A DNA stretch of 64,000 nt from DSVZ01 sp964568145 (GTDB lineage Bacteria; Verrucomicrobiota; Verrucomicrobiia; Limisphaerales; J093): positions 124,001 to 188,000 of the forward strand of contig CAZMOZ010000007.1 in assembly GCA_964568145.1 (NCBI GenBank). Direction: 5' to 3'. Positions 11,590-20,673 of this stretch are shown here, in pieces. Both the position numbers and the translations under genes were made by a program. Position 1 is the first letter of the stretch, and every line of letters begins with the position of its first letter. Below the pieces are notes generated by a model, which did no database searches, was not told the DNA's origin, and worked only from the letters and a program-made list of their open reading frames with translations.

Positions 11590-11803
11590 ACTCGGCGTCT
11601 TTTCCGGGGAAGAGGTTTGTCGGATCCTTGAGAACACGGGGTTTCAGCGGGTCAGGCAGCGCGGAAGTCACGTCGTCATGCAGCGATTCACGGAACTGGG
11701 CTCCATCACTGTGCCGATCCCCAATCACCGCATCCTGCGAATCGGGACGTTGCGGGCGATCATCCGGCAGAGTGGCGTAGGCAAGGAGAAATTCCTTCGT
11801 TGA
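11582..11803 (+). CDS. hicA: HicA-family mRNA interferase toxin
   Basis: A 73-residue double-stranded-RNA-binding-fold toxin: 'SGEEVCRILENTGFQRVRQRGSHVVMQRF' carries the catalytic histidine of the GSH motif, and '…NHRILRIGTLRAIIRQSGV' is the usual C-terminal half. HicA proteins cleave mRNA on activation; the partner here is the overlapping hicB. Both genes look intact. A 72-bp perfect-ended palindrome starts 27 nt after the stop. Confidence 0.85.
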   Translation: MPKLGVFSGEEVCRILENTGFQRVRQRGSHVVMQRFTELGSITVPIPNHRILRIGTLRAIIRQSGVGKEKFLR

Positions 11804-11830
11804 GCGCGCCGGCCATGTCCGGGATGGCGA

Positions 11831-11902
11831 TTAACCCCGAAAACCGAAGTCGGGCAGGCGGGACGCACCGCGCTACGCGCCAGCTTCGGTTTTCGGGGTT
11901 AA
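11831..11902. repeat. ~70-bp palindromic element, family B copy 1 (perfect arms)
   Basis: The arms TTAACCCCGAAAACCGAAG (11831-11849) and CTTCGGTTTTCGGGGTTAA (11884-11902) are a perfect 19-bp inverted repeat around an asymmetric core (GGCAGGCGGGACGC...GCTACGC). Further copies are at 36158, 50021, 59248 and 60063. Confidence 0.85.
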
Positions 11903-11966
11903 CGTCAAGCCCGCTTTGGAACAATGTCCAGTCAAAAGGCGGTACTTTCCGTCTCGCCCGCTCCGC

Positions 11967-13928
11967 TCACAGCTCCGGTCGGAACAGGAAGCCGGCCCAG
12001 TTGAAGTTCCGGTTGAAGTAGCTGGTCAGGCGCACCACCACCTCGTTGCGGCCTTTGCGCAGCGGCAGGTCCACCCAGACGGACTCGAAGCCGTTGAAGC
12101 GCTGCCCGCCGGCATACACGCGGCGTCCGTTCACCCAGAGTTCGATCGGGTCGTCGTGCGCGAAGAGGCAGCGCGCCACGCGGCGGCGCGGCGAGTCCAG
12201 GAAGCGCCGCGCCAGCAAGGCGTGGCCGTTGCCGCCCAGTTCGGCCTCGTAGTCAATCTTCGTCCCGTGGCGGGCCACATAGGTGAGGTTCAGCATCGGC
12301 CCCACCGACCATTCCTTCATCCAGCCGGCGGTGAAGCGCTCCTTCACCAGCACGCACTCGAAGCGCCGGCCGGCGTCCAGGTCGCGGACGCTCGGCAGCC
12401 CGGCAAACAGCGGCGCGGTCGCCCGACCCGCGGCGTCGTGTGGGATCGGCACCGGCCCGAACACGTCCCACTCGGCGGACTCCGCCCGCGCGCCGTCCGG
12501 CACCGTGGTGTCGCCCGGCGAATCCTGGTACCAGACGGCGACGCTTTCCGGGTTCAGGCCGGCGAAGGCGCCCCACTCGAGGGCGAGCGATTTCCGGAAC
12601 GGGTACACGTTCTCGAAGTGGTGCCGGTAACGGCCGGCGTCGTTCGAGTGCGCCACCGCGTACGGGTGGTGCGCGCCCTGCCCGAACCAGGCGAAGGTGA
12701 AGTAGTCCTCGCCGTTCACGCCGTGCAGAAACGCCGGCCGGTCGCCTTCGCCGTCAATCACCGCGAAGTCGCCGCCGCCGTGGTCGTGGCCGGTGCGGAA
12801 GAGCGACATGCCCAGCCAGTGCCCGCGGCCGCGCACGTACAAGACCTGGTGGAGCCGGTGGCCATCGGTCCGCGGCGTCTGCTGGTGCCGGGCGTGGAAG
12901 TAGCCCCAGCCTTCCGCGAACCGGGGCACCCGCTCCAGCACGGCCCGCCCGGAAACCTCCGCCGGCGCCGCGCCTTCGTTCACCACATGCACCTCGGCCG
13001 TTTCCCGGAACGGCATGGGCAGGTACGTGCTGTGGTCGTTGGTCGCGTGCGCGAAGAACGACACGCCTTGAAACGGCCCGAAGAACCGCGCGGCTGGCGA
13101 ATCCACGGCGAAGCCGGCGCCGCTGTCGAACCGCAGCCGCAGGCGCACGCGGCCTTCGGGCGGCCAGCGCAGGCGCAATTCGCGCACGATGGCCGGGCCT
13201 TGGAGCCGGGCCACCACCTCGCTCGCGCCAGGCGCAAGGACGCGCGGCGGGACGTCCACCGTTTCCCGCGGTAGCGTCGAGGCCGGCGCCACGCGGCGCT
13301 GGTGCGACAGCCCGGCGTAGGAAAACTCCAGCTCGTCGCCCGCGCCGGCGGTGAACAGCCGCGCGCCGCGCAGCGAATCGTCCTCCAGGCGGTAATCGAG
13401 TTGGGCAAACCACAGCCAGAAGCTGGGCTGCCGCTGCACCACGTCCAGCCGCAGGCTGCGCTGGAACGGGACGGGCAGGTAGAAATTGAAGGCGCGGTTG
13501 TGGACGGGCAGGTGGTTCGCCGGCGCCACCGGCACGGGAAACTTCGCCGCCGCGGCGACCATGGATTCGTCCGTGAACCGGACGCTGGGCGCAGTTTCGC
13601 CGTCCACGAAGAATTCCCAGTCGAAGTAAGGCTCGCCCTCGCCGCGCGTGGTCCAGATGTGCCGCAGCGAGCCTTCGCCCCGCAAATCCAGCAGCGTGTA
13701 ACGGAAGCCCCGGCCAGTCCACACCCCGGCGTGGCGCTCGGGGCTTTCCGCGAAGCTGGCCTTCCCGGCGCGGAACTCCTGCAGGACGAAGATGTCCTCG
13801 AGGGCAGCGCGGCGCAGCGCCTCGAGATCGGGCGGCGCCTCCGCCCAGCCCAGGTGGGCGAGGAGTCCCAGCGCGGCGAGGCGGAGTTTCAGGTAATGGC
13901 GGACGGGGCGCGGCTTCATGGCGGTCAT
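11967..13928 (-). CDS. DUF2961 glycoside hydrolase (GH172-like), secreted
   Basis: A 653-residue exported protein with a signal peptide (LKLRLAALGLLAHLGWAEA). The N-terminal half matches the DUF2961/GH172 family: 'GEGSLRHIWTTRGEGEPYFDWEFFVDGE', 'HNRAFNFYLPVPFQRS' and 'FFGPFQGVSFFA' are typical conserved blocks of these jelly-roll enzymes. Characterised GH172 members act on alpha-D-arabinofuranosyl or difructose dianhydride linkages; the substrate here is unknown. The C-terminal ~150 residues look like a beta-sandwich carbohydrate-binding module ending 'NFNWAGFLFRPEL'. Start is ATG 13928 or 13919; longer frames upstream are not coding-like. It is divergently arranged from the secreted protein at 14399. 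Confidence 0.8.
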   Translation of the reverse strand: MTAMKPRPVRHYLKLRLAALGLLAHLGWAEAPPDLEALRRAALEDIFVLQEFRAGKASFAESPERHAGVWTGRGFRYTLLDLRGEGSLRHIWTTRGEGEPYFDWEFFVDGETAPSVRFTDESMVAAAAKFPVPVAPANHLPVHNRAFNFYLPVPFQRSLRLDVVQRQPSFWLWFAQLDYRLEDDSLRGARLFTAGAGDELEFSYAGLSHQRRVAPASTLPRETVDVPPRVLAPGASEVVARLQGPAIVRELRLRWPPEGRVRLRLRFDSGAGFAVDSPAARFFGPFQGVSFFAHATNDHSTYLPMPFRETAEVHVVNEGAAPAEVSGRAVLERVPRFAEGWGYFHARHQQTPRTDGHRLHQVLYVRGRGHWLGMSLFRTGHDHGGGDFAVIDGEGDRPAFLHGVNGEDYFTFAWFGQGAHHPYAVAHSNDAGRYRHHFENVYPFRKSLALEWGAFAGLNPESVAVWYQDSPGDTTVPDGARAESAEWDVFGPVPIPHDAAGRATAPLFAGLPSVRDLDAGRRFECVLVKERFTAGWMKEWSVGPMLNLTYVARHGTKIDYEAELGGNGHALLARRFLDSPRRRVARCLFAHDDPIELWVNGRRVYAGGQRFNGFESVWVDLPLRKGRNEVVVRLTSYFNRNFNWAGFLFRPEL

Positions 13929-14398
13929 GCGTGGGCGCGGTTTCACAGGCTGAACGCCGCGAGCATTGGACCCCGCGCGGCGTCTGGCAAATGCAAAGCC
14001 GGGCGTCCGAAACGTCTCGGAGGGGCGGGCTCCGCGAGCCCCCGCCGGCCTTGCTCGTTTGCGGACCGTGTTGGACGCCGCGGCCGTGGCCGGCCGCGCC
14101 GCGGCGCGGCTCTGCCGACAAGGTGATTGGTCCATCCGGGCAGGGTGGCGTTGCGCCGGCGTCACGCAGCCACGGGATACGGCATCCGCCGGACTGAAGT
14201 CCGGGGCTGCGGCGCGGCGGACTGCCAGATGAGCGACGTCAGCCCCCGCCCTGCAAGCAACAGAAGTGTGAGCCCCCCAAATTACCGCGTTTGGGCGTTG
14301 CCTTGCCGGATCCTTGGGGTTAAAAAAACTCACCGTCAAAACCAACGGCGCCCGGCTTGCCTCGGGGCAAGCGGACGTCAACCAAAACCAACCCCACA
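13929..14398. promoter_or_regulatory. 470-bp divergent intergenic region
   Basis: This separates two divergent secreted-protein genes and so must hold both promoters. It contains GC-rich short hairpins (for example 14025-14043, GGGGCGGGCTCCGCGAGCCCC) and a more AT-rich stretch at 14290-14398 just before the plus-strand gene, but no element I can name. Confidence 0.4.
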
Positions 14399-17300
14399 AT
14401 GAACATACTTATGTCCACACCAAAACCCCGACCCCGCTGGGTCGTCGGTGTTGTCGCGACGACCGCCGCGTGTCTCACGGCCCTAGGCGGTTCGGCCACC
14501 TACGACTTCAACTCCCCACCGCCTGCGGACCTGCAGTTCGTCCTCTCCCAAGCGGACGCCGGCTGGCGCGACAGCGGCGGCGTGAACAACTCCGGCTACG
14601 TGGCCCTGTTTGACGCGGTCAACGGCCAGTACGCCGCGGTGATGCTCCCGGACTTCGACAACGGCCTGATTGTCAAGGGATTCACCTTCGAGGTGGACCT
14701 GCGCGTCGGCAACGCGACCGGCAACGACGGCCGCCCGGCCGACGGTTTCAGCATCAATTACGCCCGGGCCAGCGATCCGGTGGTGGCCCAGCTTGCCCAG
14801 GAACCGCCGGTGGACCCGCGCAATGAGTTCTCCATTCCTGGCGCGCCGGAAGGCGGCACCCTCACCGGCCTTTCGATCTGTTTCGACACCTGGTCCGGGA
14901 ACACCTGGCCCAGCGGCGAGACCGACATCGAAGGCATCATCCTGCGCGTGGACAACGTCACCAAGGCCCGCGTGCCAATGCCGATACGCAACGGAGCCTG
15001 CGACAACGCGCAAAGTCTGCAGACCGGCCCGTACAACCCCGACCTGGCCGGCGCGCCGGACGAACTGTGCTGGGCGCCGCTCAAGGTGGATCTGGCCGAG
15101 AACGGCGAGGTGACGGTGACGTGGAAAGGCACCGTGATCGTGGACAAGGTCCAGACCGGCTTCACGCCCAGCGCCGGCCGCATTGTGCTCGCCGGCCGCA
15201 CGGGCGGGGCCAACGAGAACACGCACATTGACAACCTCAAGATCACCACCATCCCGGCGGAGAAAGTCCTGTTCACCGGGGTGACCAGCGACCCGTACGG
15301 CTGTATAGTGACGCTGGACGACGCCGGCCCGAGCGTGCTCGACCCGGCCACGGTGGTGTTCAAGTTCGACAACCTGGTCATCCCGAACGCCCAGCTCCAG
15401 TTTAGCAAGGCCGGGACGACCACCAGCATCAAGTACACCGCGGCGGCGCTGTTCGCGCCCGGCTCGCAACACCGGGTGGACCTGGAGTTCAAGGACACGC
15501 GGGGCATCGCCGGCACGGGCACGGGCACCTTCACGGTGACGCCGTACGCGCTGATCCCCGCCTCGTTTGCCGCCACAGGCGTGAACAAGAACCAGCCGGG
15601 CTTCATGATGCGCCCCTACGGCACCGAGGCGAACAACCCGAACAGCCTCCAGTGGACCGAGGATCAGCTCGCCGGCAAGTACGGTCCGAACCTGGCCGAT
15701 CTGTCCGGCGCGGACGCGAACGGTTTTTACGTCCGCGACACGGTCATCAACTTCGACATCGGCGCAGGCGCGGGCAACTTCCAGCAACCCGACTTCCCGG
15801 ATGATCCCTTCCCGGGATTCCCCGGCTCCCAGTCGCTGGACGGCGGCACTGGCAACGCGACCGAGGAGGTGTTCACCTACCTCGAGTTCCCGGCGGCCGG
15901 CGTGTACGTGATGGGCGTGAACAGCGACGACGGCTTCAAGGTCTCCAGCGCCAAGAACCCGCGCGACAAGTTGGGCGTGGTGTGCGGTTTCTTCGATGGC
16001 GGCCGCGGCGCGGCTGACACGCTGTTCACTATCGTGATCGAGCAGGCGGGCATCTATCCGTTCCGTCTCCTCTGGCAGAACGGCGGCGGCGGCGCGAACC
16101 TCGAGTGGTTCACCGTCCGCAGCGGTCAGAAGATCCTGATCAATGACACGGCCAATCCGAACGCAATCAAGGCCTACCGCACGAGCAGCGCCAACCCGGC
16201 CTACGTGAGCAGCGTCACGCCCATGCCGAACGCCACCGGCGTCGCCGCCGACGTGATCATCAAGGTGGACATCACCCGCGGGGCCGCGGCCATTGACAAC
16301 GGCTCGGTGCAGATGACGCTGGACGGCGCACCCGTGACGCCCAACGTGGCCACCGCGGGCAACGTCACCACCGTGTCCCACCCGGTGGCGACGCTCCTGC
16401 CGCCCAACAGCCCGCACACCGTCACGCTCAGCTTCAAGGACACCGCCGTGCCGGCGGTTCAATATGACTACTCGTGGCCGTTCACGGTGGCGAACTACGT
16501 CACCCTGCCCACCGCGTTGCGCAGCCCGCTGGGCAGCGAGGACCGGAGCAAGCCCGGCATCAATGTGAAGACCTGGCAGCTTGCGGCCCGCGGCAACACC
16601 CAGGCCAACAACAACGAGTGGGCCGAAGGCGCCCTCGCCGGCCTGGTGGACGAAAACGTGGCCGACCTCACCGGCTTCGTGAACGGCGTGTACGCTGAGA
16701 CCGGGACGATCAACTACGCCCACACGGCAGACCAGGCCAACGGCAACTTCACGCCGGACCGCCAGCATCCGGGCATCCCCGGCAACACCTCCGCGCCGAC
16801 GGACAACTACCAGTCCGAATTCCTGGCCTACATCGCCTTCGACCAGCCCGGGTTCCACACCATGGGCGTGAACAGCGACGACAACTTCCGCGTCACCATC
16901 GCCGAGCAGGTGGGCCGCCAGTACCTCCAGGTGCTGGCCCCGGCCGGCATCGCCGGCGGCATGGCCGCCGTGGCCACCTCCAGTGGCATGAACGTCAACC
17001 CGGGCTTTGGTGGCCCGTTGCCGACCACGCCCATCGAGGCGGACGCGGTGGTGCTGGGCACTTCCTGCCTGGCCGACCCGGCCCTGCCCGACCTCACCGG
17101 CAAGATCGCGGTCATCATCCGCGGCACCTGCACCTTCGTGGAGAAGTGCCGCAACGCCCAATCCAAGGGCGCCCTCGCCGTGGTCATTTGCAACCAGGAG
17201 GCCAACGCCGGGAACTTCCCGATTGTGATGGGCGGCGACGGCATTGACATCACCATCCCCGTGATGATGGTGGATTACGACGACGGCCAGAAGCTCATCA

Positions 17301-17740
17301 ACAACGCGAACGGCCTGCGCCTGAGCATTGGCAAGGACACCAACTTCCAGGTGGGTGAGTTCAACGGCAACGGCCGTGGCGCCAGCGACACGATCTTCTC
17401 GTTCTACGTGCCGCAGGCGGGCGTGTATCCGTTCCGCTGCTTCTACATGCAGGGCGGCGGCGGCGCGAACGTCGAGTGGTTCACCGTCACCAAGGACGGC
17501 GCCAAGGTGCTCCTCAACGACACCGCCACCGGCGCGCTCAAGACGTACCGCGCCCGCACGTTCGTGCCCACGCCCACCCTCGCGATCGGCCGCCAGGCCG
17601 GCAACGTGGTGATCACCTACACCGGCACGCTGCAGTCCGCGGACGCGATCACCGGGCCGTGGACCGACGTAGTCGGCGCCAGCAGCCCGTACAGCACCGC
17701 GCCCAGCGCGGCCCAGCGGTACTACCGGTCCCGGCAATGA
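14399..17740 (+). CDS. Large secreted protein with PA domain and repeated 'NSDDGF/GGGGAN' modules
   Basis: A 1113-residue exported protein with a signal peptide (RWVVGVVATTAACLTALGGSA). Residues ~30-280 resemble a legume-lectin/concanavalin-type fold ('GFTFEVDLRVGNATGNDGRPADGFSINYA'). Two matching modules carry VNSDD(G/N)F ... GRGA(A/S)DT ... GGGGAN(L/V)EWFTV, a PA14-like signature, near nt 15900-16120 and 16860-17490. Inside the second a protease-associated (PA) domain is inserted (nt ~16910-17310: LPDLTGKIAVIIRGTCTFVEKC...). The C-terminus ends with the short 'YYRSRQ' module shared with three other proteins here. Role unknown; adhesion or carbohydrate binding is plausible. A terminator follows. 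ATG 14399 gives a proper signal peptide. Confidence 0.75.
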   Translation: MNILMSTPKPRPRWVVGVVATTAACLTALGGSATYDFNSPPPADLQFVLSQADAGWRDSGGVNNSGYVALFDAVNGQYAAVMLPDFDNGLIVKGFTFEVDLRVGNATGNDGRPADGFSINYARASDPVVAQLAQEPPVDPRNEFSIPGAPEGGTLTGLSICFDTWSGNTWPSGETDIEGIILRVDNVTKARVPMPIRNGACDNAQSLQTGPYNPDLAGAPDELCWAPLKVDLAENGEVTVTWKGTVIVDKVQTGFTPSAGRIVLAGRTGGANENTHIDNLKITTIPAEKVLFTGVTSDPYGCIVTLDDAGPSVLDPATVVFKFDNLVIPNAQLQFSKAGTTTSIKYTAAALFAPGSQHRVDLEFKDTRGIAGTGTGTFTVTPYALIPASFAATGVNKNQPGFMMRPYGTEANNPNSLQWTEDQLAGKYGPNLADLSGADANGFYVRDTVINFDIGAGAGNFQQPDFPDDPFPGFPGSQSLDGGTGNATEEVFTYLEFPAAGVYVMGVNSDDGFKVSSAKNPRDKLGVVCGFFDGGRGAADTLFTIVIEQAGIYPFRLLWQNGGGGANLEWFTVRSGQKILINDTANPNAIKAYRTSSANPAYVSSVTPMPNATGVAADVIIKVDITRGAAAIDNGSVQMTLDGAPVTPNVATAGNVTTVSHPVATLLPPNSPHTVTLSFKDTAVPAVQYDYSWPFTVANYVTLPTALRSPLGSEDRSKPGINVKTWQLAARGNTQANNNEWAEGALAGLVDENVADLTGFVNGVYAETGTINYAHTADQANGNFTPDRQHPGIPGNTSAPTDNYQSEFLAYIAFDQPGFHTMGVNSDDNFRVTIAEQVGRQYLQVLAPAGIAGGMAAVATSSGMNVNPGFGGPLPTTPIEADAVVLGTSCLADPALPDLTGKIAVIIRGTCTFVEKCRNAQSKGALAVVICNQEANAGNFPIVMGGDGIDITIPVMMVDYDDGQKLINNANGLRLSIGKDTNFQVGEFNGNGRGASDTIFSFYVPQAGVYPFRCFYMQGGGGANVEWFTVTKDGAKVLLNDTATGALKTYRARTFVPTPTLAIGRQAGNVVITYTGTLQSADAITGPWTDVVGASSPYSTAPSAAQRYYRSRQ

Positions 17741-18259
17741 CCTCGGAGCGGGAGTTTGTTGTGGCGCGGGCGACTGCCCCCCAGAACTCCGGCTCCCGGC
17801 ATAAACCAGTCCTGACAGATCAACACGCAGCCGGGCGGGCAACCGCCCGGCTTTTTGTTGCCTCGCGGAACGCCGGCAAAGGACCGGCCGGGATCGCTGC
17901 GGAACAGACTGGTGCCCTGAGGCGAGGAGAACGGTCAACCTGGCCGTTCCCGGCGGCAACCTGTCGCCAGGTCACTTCTCCCGCCAGCGAGGCAGGTCGC
18001 CCCTCGCTGAGGGGCGACGGGTCCGGCCCCTGAGCCAGGGGCCGGCTACCAGGTGCCGAATCACAGCCCACCACCCCCTTGAGTTTCTGAGTTTGAGCTT
18101 TCTCGCCGTGTCCGCCAGGCAGGAAGCCGGCCCCACCCCGGCGGGCGATCCGGCCTGCACGACTTTGAGAAGCACTTCCGCGGCGACCCGTGCGGACTTT
18201 GACGTTGCGCGGAGCGGACACCGGTCTAGAGTTTGCGCAAACCCCAACCCCATTTGTGT
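17741..18259. repeat. 519-bp spacer: terminator plus repeat families F, A and D remnants
   Basis: After the terminator come a family F copy (17927-17973), a full family A doublet (17992-18053: GTCGCCCCT-CGCTG-AGGGGCGAC and CCGGCCCCTG-AGC-CAGGGGCCGG, both perfect stems), and a family D-like tail (18119-18170, 'GGAAGCCGGCCCCACCCCGG...GGCCTGCACGA'). The promoter of the next gene is probably within the last 60 bp (GGTCTAGAGTTTGCGC), but this is weak. Confidence 0.6.
17829..17858 (+). terminator. Rho-independent terminator
   Basis: AGCCGGGCGG (17829-17838), loop GCAA, CCGCCCGGCT (17843-17852), then TTTTGTT. A 10-bp perfect stem 88 nt after the preceding stop. Confidence 0.9.
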
Positions 18260-20344
18260 ATGTACTTCGGCGTTGATTACCACCCCGAACATTGGGTCTG
18301 GCCCTACGCCGGCACCCCCGAGGAACCCGAGGCCCGCTGGGAGCGCGACGCCCAGCTCATGGTCGCCGCCGGCGTGAACGTCGTCCGCATGGGCGAGTTC
18401 TGCTGGGGGCTTTACGAGCGCGAGGAGGGCCGGTACGACTTCGAATGGATGCGCCGCGCCATAGACATCATGAAGCGGCACGACATCCAGGTGGTGTTGG
18501 GCACCCCCACCGCCGCCCCGCCGTTGTGGCTGGCCCGCAAGCACCCGGAAATCCTGCCGCTGGACGAGCGCGGGCTGGTGCTGCACGAGGGCACCCGCCA
18601 CGCCTACAGCATGAACAGCGACGTGTACTGGGAGTACGCGCGCAAGATCGTCACCGCCCTGGCCCGGGCCCTGGGCAACCACCCGCAGCTCATCGGCTGG
18701 CAGATTGACAACGGCATCGGCGGCCACGGCACCGAGTTTTCCTTCAACGAGGAGGCGCGCCACGACTGGCACGCCTGGCTCAAGGCCAAGTACGGAACCA
18801 TCGAGAACCTGAACAACTGCCTGGGCAACCGGTTCTGGAGCCAGCTCGTGAGCGACTGGTCCGAGGTGCCCATGCCCATGCGGGCGCCCACCGTCCACAA
18901 CCCCTCGCTGGTCCTGGACTGGATGCGCTTCGCCAGCGACACCTGCATCTCGTTTGTGCGGATGCAGGCGGACCTCCTGCACGAGCTCACGCCCAACGTC
19001 CCGGTGACCACCAATCTGCGCGCGCTCACGCGGCATTACGACCACTTCGACATGGCCGAGGTGCTGGATTTCGTGGCGCTGGACACCTATGCGACGCTCG
19101 AGCGCAAGCCCTCGGAGAACGCCGTCGAGTACGACATCATGCGCACGCTCAAGAAGTCCGGCATCCGCACGCCCGACGGCGAGCCGGGCTTCTGGGCCAT
19201 CGAGCAGAAGGCCGGCAACGTGAACTGGCAGGACGTGAACTCGCTGCTGCGGCCGGGCGTGGTGCGGCTGTTCACCTACCAGCTCATCTCGCGGGGCGGC
19301 ACCGGCGTGCTGTACTTCTTCTGGCGCTCGCCGCGGATCGGCTCGGAGAAGTTCTACGGCGGCGTGCTCACCCACGACGGCCGCGGCGACAACCGCGTGT
19401 ACCGCGAAATCAGCCAGATCGGCGACGAGATGAAGCTGCTGGCGCCGGCCCTCAAGGGCACCCGGGTCGTGGCGGAAACCGCCATCCTGTCCAGCCACGC
19501 CAATTCCTGGGCGCTGCAGTTCCCCATGCAGCCCAACCGCCACTTCAGACAGCGCGACCACGTCATGCTGTTCTACAACGCGCTGCACGACCGCAACATC
19601 GCCGTGGATTTCGTGCGGCCGCCGGGCACGGATGCGGAATCCGAGGAGCTGGCGAAGTACAAGATCGTCTTCGCCCCCTCGCTGCACCTGCTGGCCGGTG
19701 GCGAGGCGGACCGTCTCAAGCTCTACGTCCAGAACGGCGGCACGCTGGTGGCCACCTGCAACACCGGCCTGGTGGACGAGCACAATATCGCGCCCGACAC
19801 CGGCTACCCGCACGACTTGATTGACCTCTTCGGGCTCGAGGTCCAGGAGTTCGACCCCATCCCGCCCGAGGCGGAGAACCACATCGTCTTCAAGGGCGCC
19901 TTCCCCGCCAGCCACCTGTACAGCGCGCGGTTGTGGTGCGACGTGATCGAGCCGCGCGAATGCGAGGTGCTGGCCACCTTCTCGCAGGATTTTTACGCCG
20001 GCCGGCCGGCCATGACGATGAACACTTACGGCTTGGGCCGGGCCATTTACATCGGCACCCTGCTGGCGCAGCCGTTCTACGTGGACCTCGTGGCCTGGCT
20101 CCGCCAGCTCTGCAACCTCCAACCGCTGCTCAAGGTGCCGGACACCGTCGAGGTGAGCATGCGCCAGAAGGATGACACGCGGATTTACTTCCTGCTCAAT
20201 CACCAGAACACGCCGGTGCGCATCAACTTCTTCAAGCCGATGCACGATTACCTCACCGGCAACGTCTTCAGCGGCAATTACGACCTTCCGCCGCACGGCG
20301 TGCTGGTGCTCGACGAAAAGGTGGCCAAGGCCCCGCCGGCCTGA
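18260..20344 (+). CDS. Glycoside hydrolase family 42 (beta-galactosidase-like), acid/base residue replaced
   Basis: A 694-residue GH42-type protein: TIM barrel starting MYFGVDYHPEHW (family N-terminus, which is why ATG 18260 is preferred to TTG 18233), 'GVNVVRMGEFCW', then the trimerisation and beta-sandwich domains. GH42 enzymes hydrolyse terminal beta-galactosides with retention. The nucleophile position is kept (E315 in GFWAIEQKAGNVNW). The acid/base glutamate expected in 'QIDNE' is Gly152 here (QIDNGIGGHGTE); E159 is the nearest acidic residue. No signal peptide is visible. It may act on a different substrate, use another proton donor, or be catalytically weak. galK is 16 kb upstream, not in the same operon. 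Confidence 0.85.
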   Translation: MYFGVDYHPEHWVWPYAGTPEEPEARWERDAQLMVAAGVNVVRMGEFCWGLYEREEGRYDFEWMRRAIDIMKRHDIQVVLGTPTAAPPLWLARKHPEILPLDERGLVLHEGTRHAYSMNSDVYWEYARKIVTALARALGNHPQLIGWQIDNGIGGHGTEFSFNEEARHDWHAWLKAKYGTIENLNNCLGNRFWSQLVSDWSEVPMPMRAPTVHNPSLVLDWMRFASDTCISFVRMQADLLHELTPNVPVTTNLRALTRHYDHFDMAEVLDFVALDTYATLERKPSENAVEYDIMRTLKKSGIRTPDGEPGFWAIEQKAGNVNWQDVNSLLRPGVVRLFTYQLISRGGTGVLYFFWRSPRIGSEKFYGGVLTHDGRGDNRVYREISQIGDEMKLLAPALKGTRVVAETAILSSHANSWALQFPMQPNRHFRQRDHVMLFYNALHDRNIAVDFVRPPGTDAESEELAKYKIVFAPSLHLLAGGEADRLKLYVQNGGTLVATCNTGLVDEHNIAPDTGYPHDLIDLFGLEVQEFDPIPPEAENHIVFKGAFPASHLYSARLWCDVIEPRECEVLATFSQDFYAGRPAMTMNTYGLGRAIYIGTLLAQPFYVDLVAWLRQLCNLQPLLKVPDTVEVSMRQKDDTRIYFLLNHQNTPVRINFFKPMHDYLTGNVFSGNYDLPPHGVLVLDEKVAKAPPA

Positions 20345-20395
20345 GCGCCGCCCCAGGCTGGGCGGGTGAGCGGGTTTCAAACGGGGGCATTGGAT

Positions 20396-20516
20396 GCGGT
20401 TAATTGGATAACTGGTTAAATGGTTGCCTGGTGCGATGGTTTGAGCGGCTGGGGGAAACCAAGTCGCGCCCATGCACCGGGCAAGTAACCATTTAACCAG
20501 TCGCCCATTTAACCGC
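20396..20516. repeat. Palindromic element 'TGGTTAAATGGTT' (family E)
   Basis: A 121-bp, relatively AT-rich element. The left arm (20396-20434) and right arm (20474-20516) are inverted repeats with a few mismatches: GCGGTTAATTGG / CCCATTTAACCGC, AACTGGTTAAATGGTT / AACCATTTAACCAGT, and GGTGC / GCACC. It fills most of the 329-bp gap between the GH42 and beta-propeller genes. No transposase is nearby. Confidence 0.75.
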
Positions 20517-20673
20517 CTTCGATTGCTCCTCCGCCATTGAAAGCCCGGACGCCGGGGACTACCTTGGCCACGGTCTGCGAAGACCCGCGCGGTCTGGTGT
20601 AACTTCCGACGCGAAAAGTGCCGGCCGCAGGTCCACCGCGCGCAACACTGCCAGTCCAGATTTGAGGTCGCCG

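Noticed and set aside
14483..17959. An 1158-residue minus-strand frame opposite the PA-domain protein
   Set aside because: No domain likeness and His/Val/Gly-rich composition; the plus-strand protein has a signal peptide and recognisable domains.
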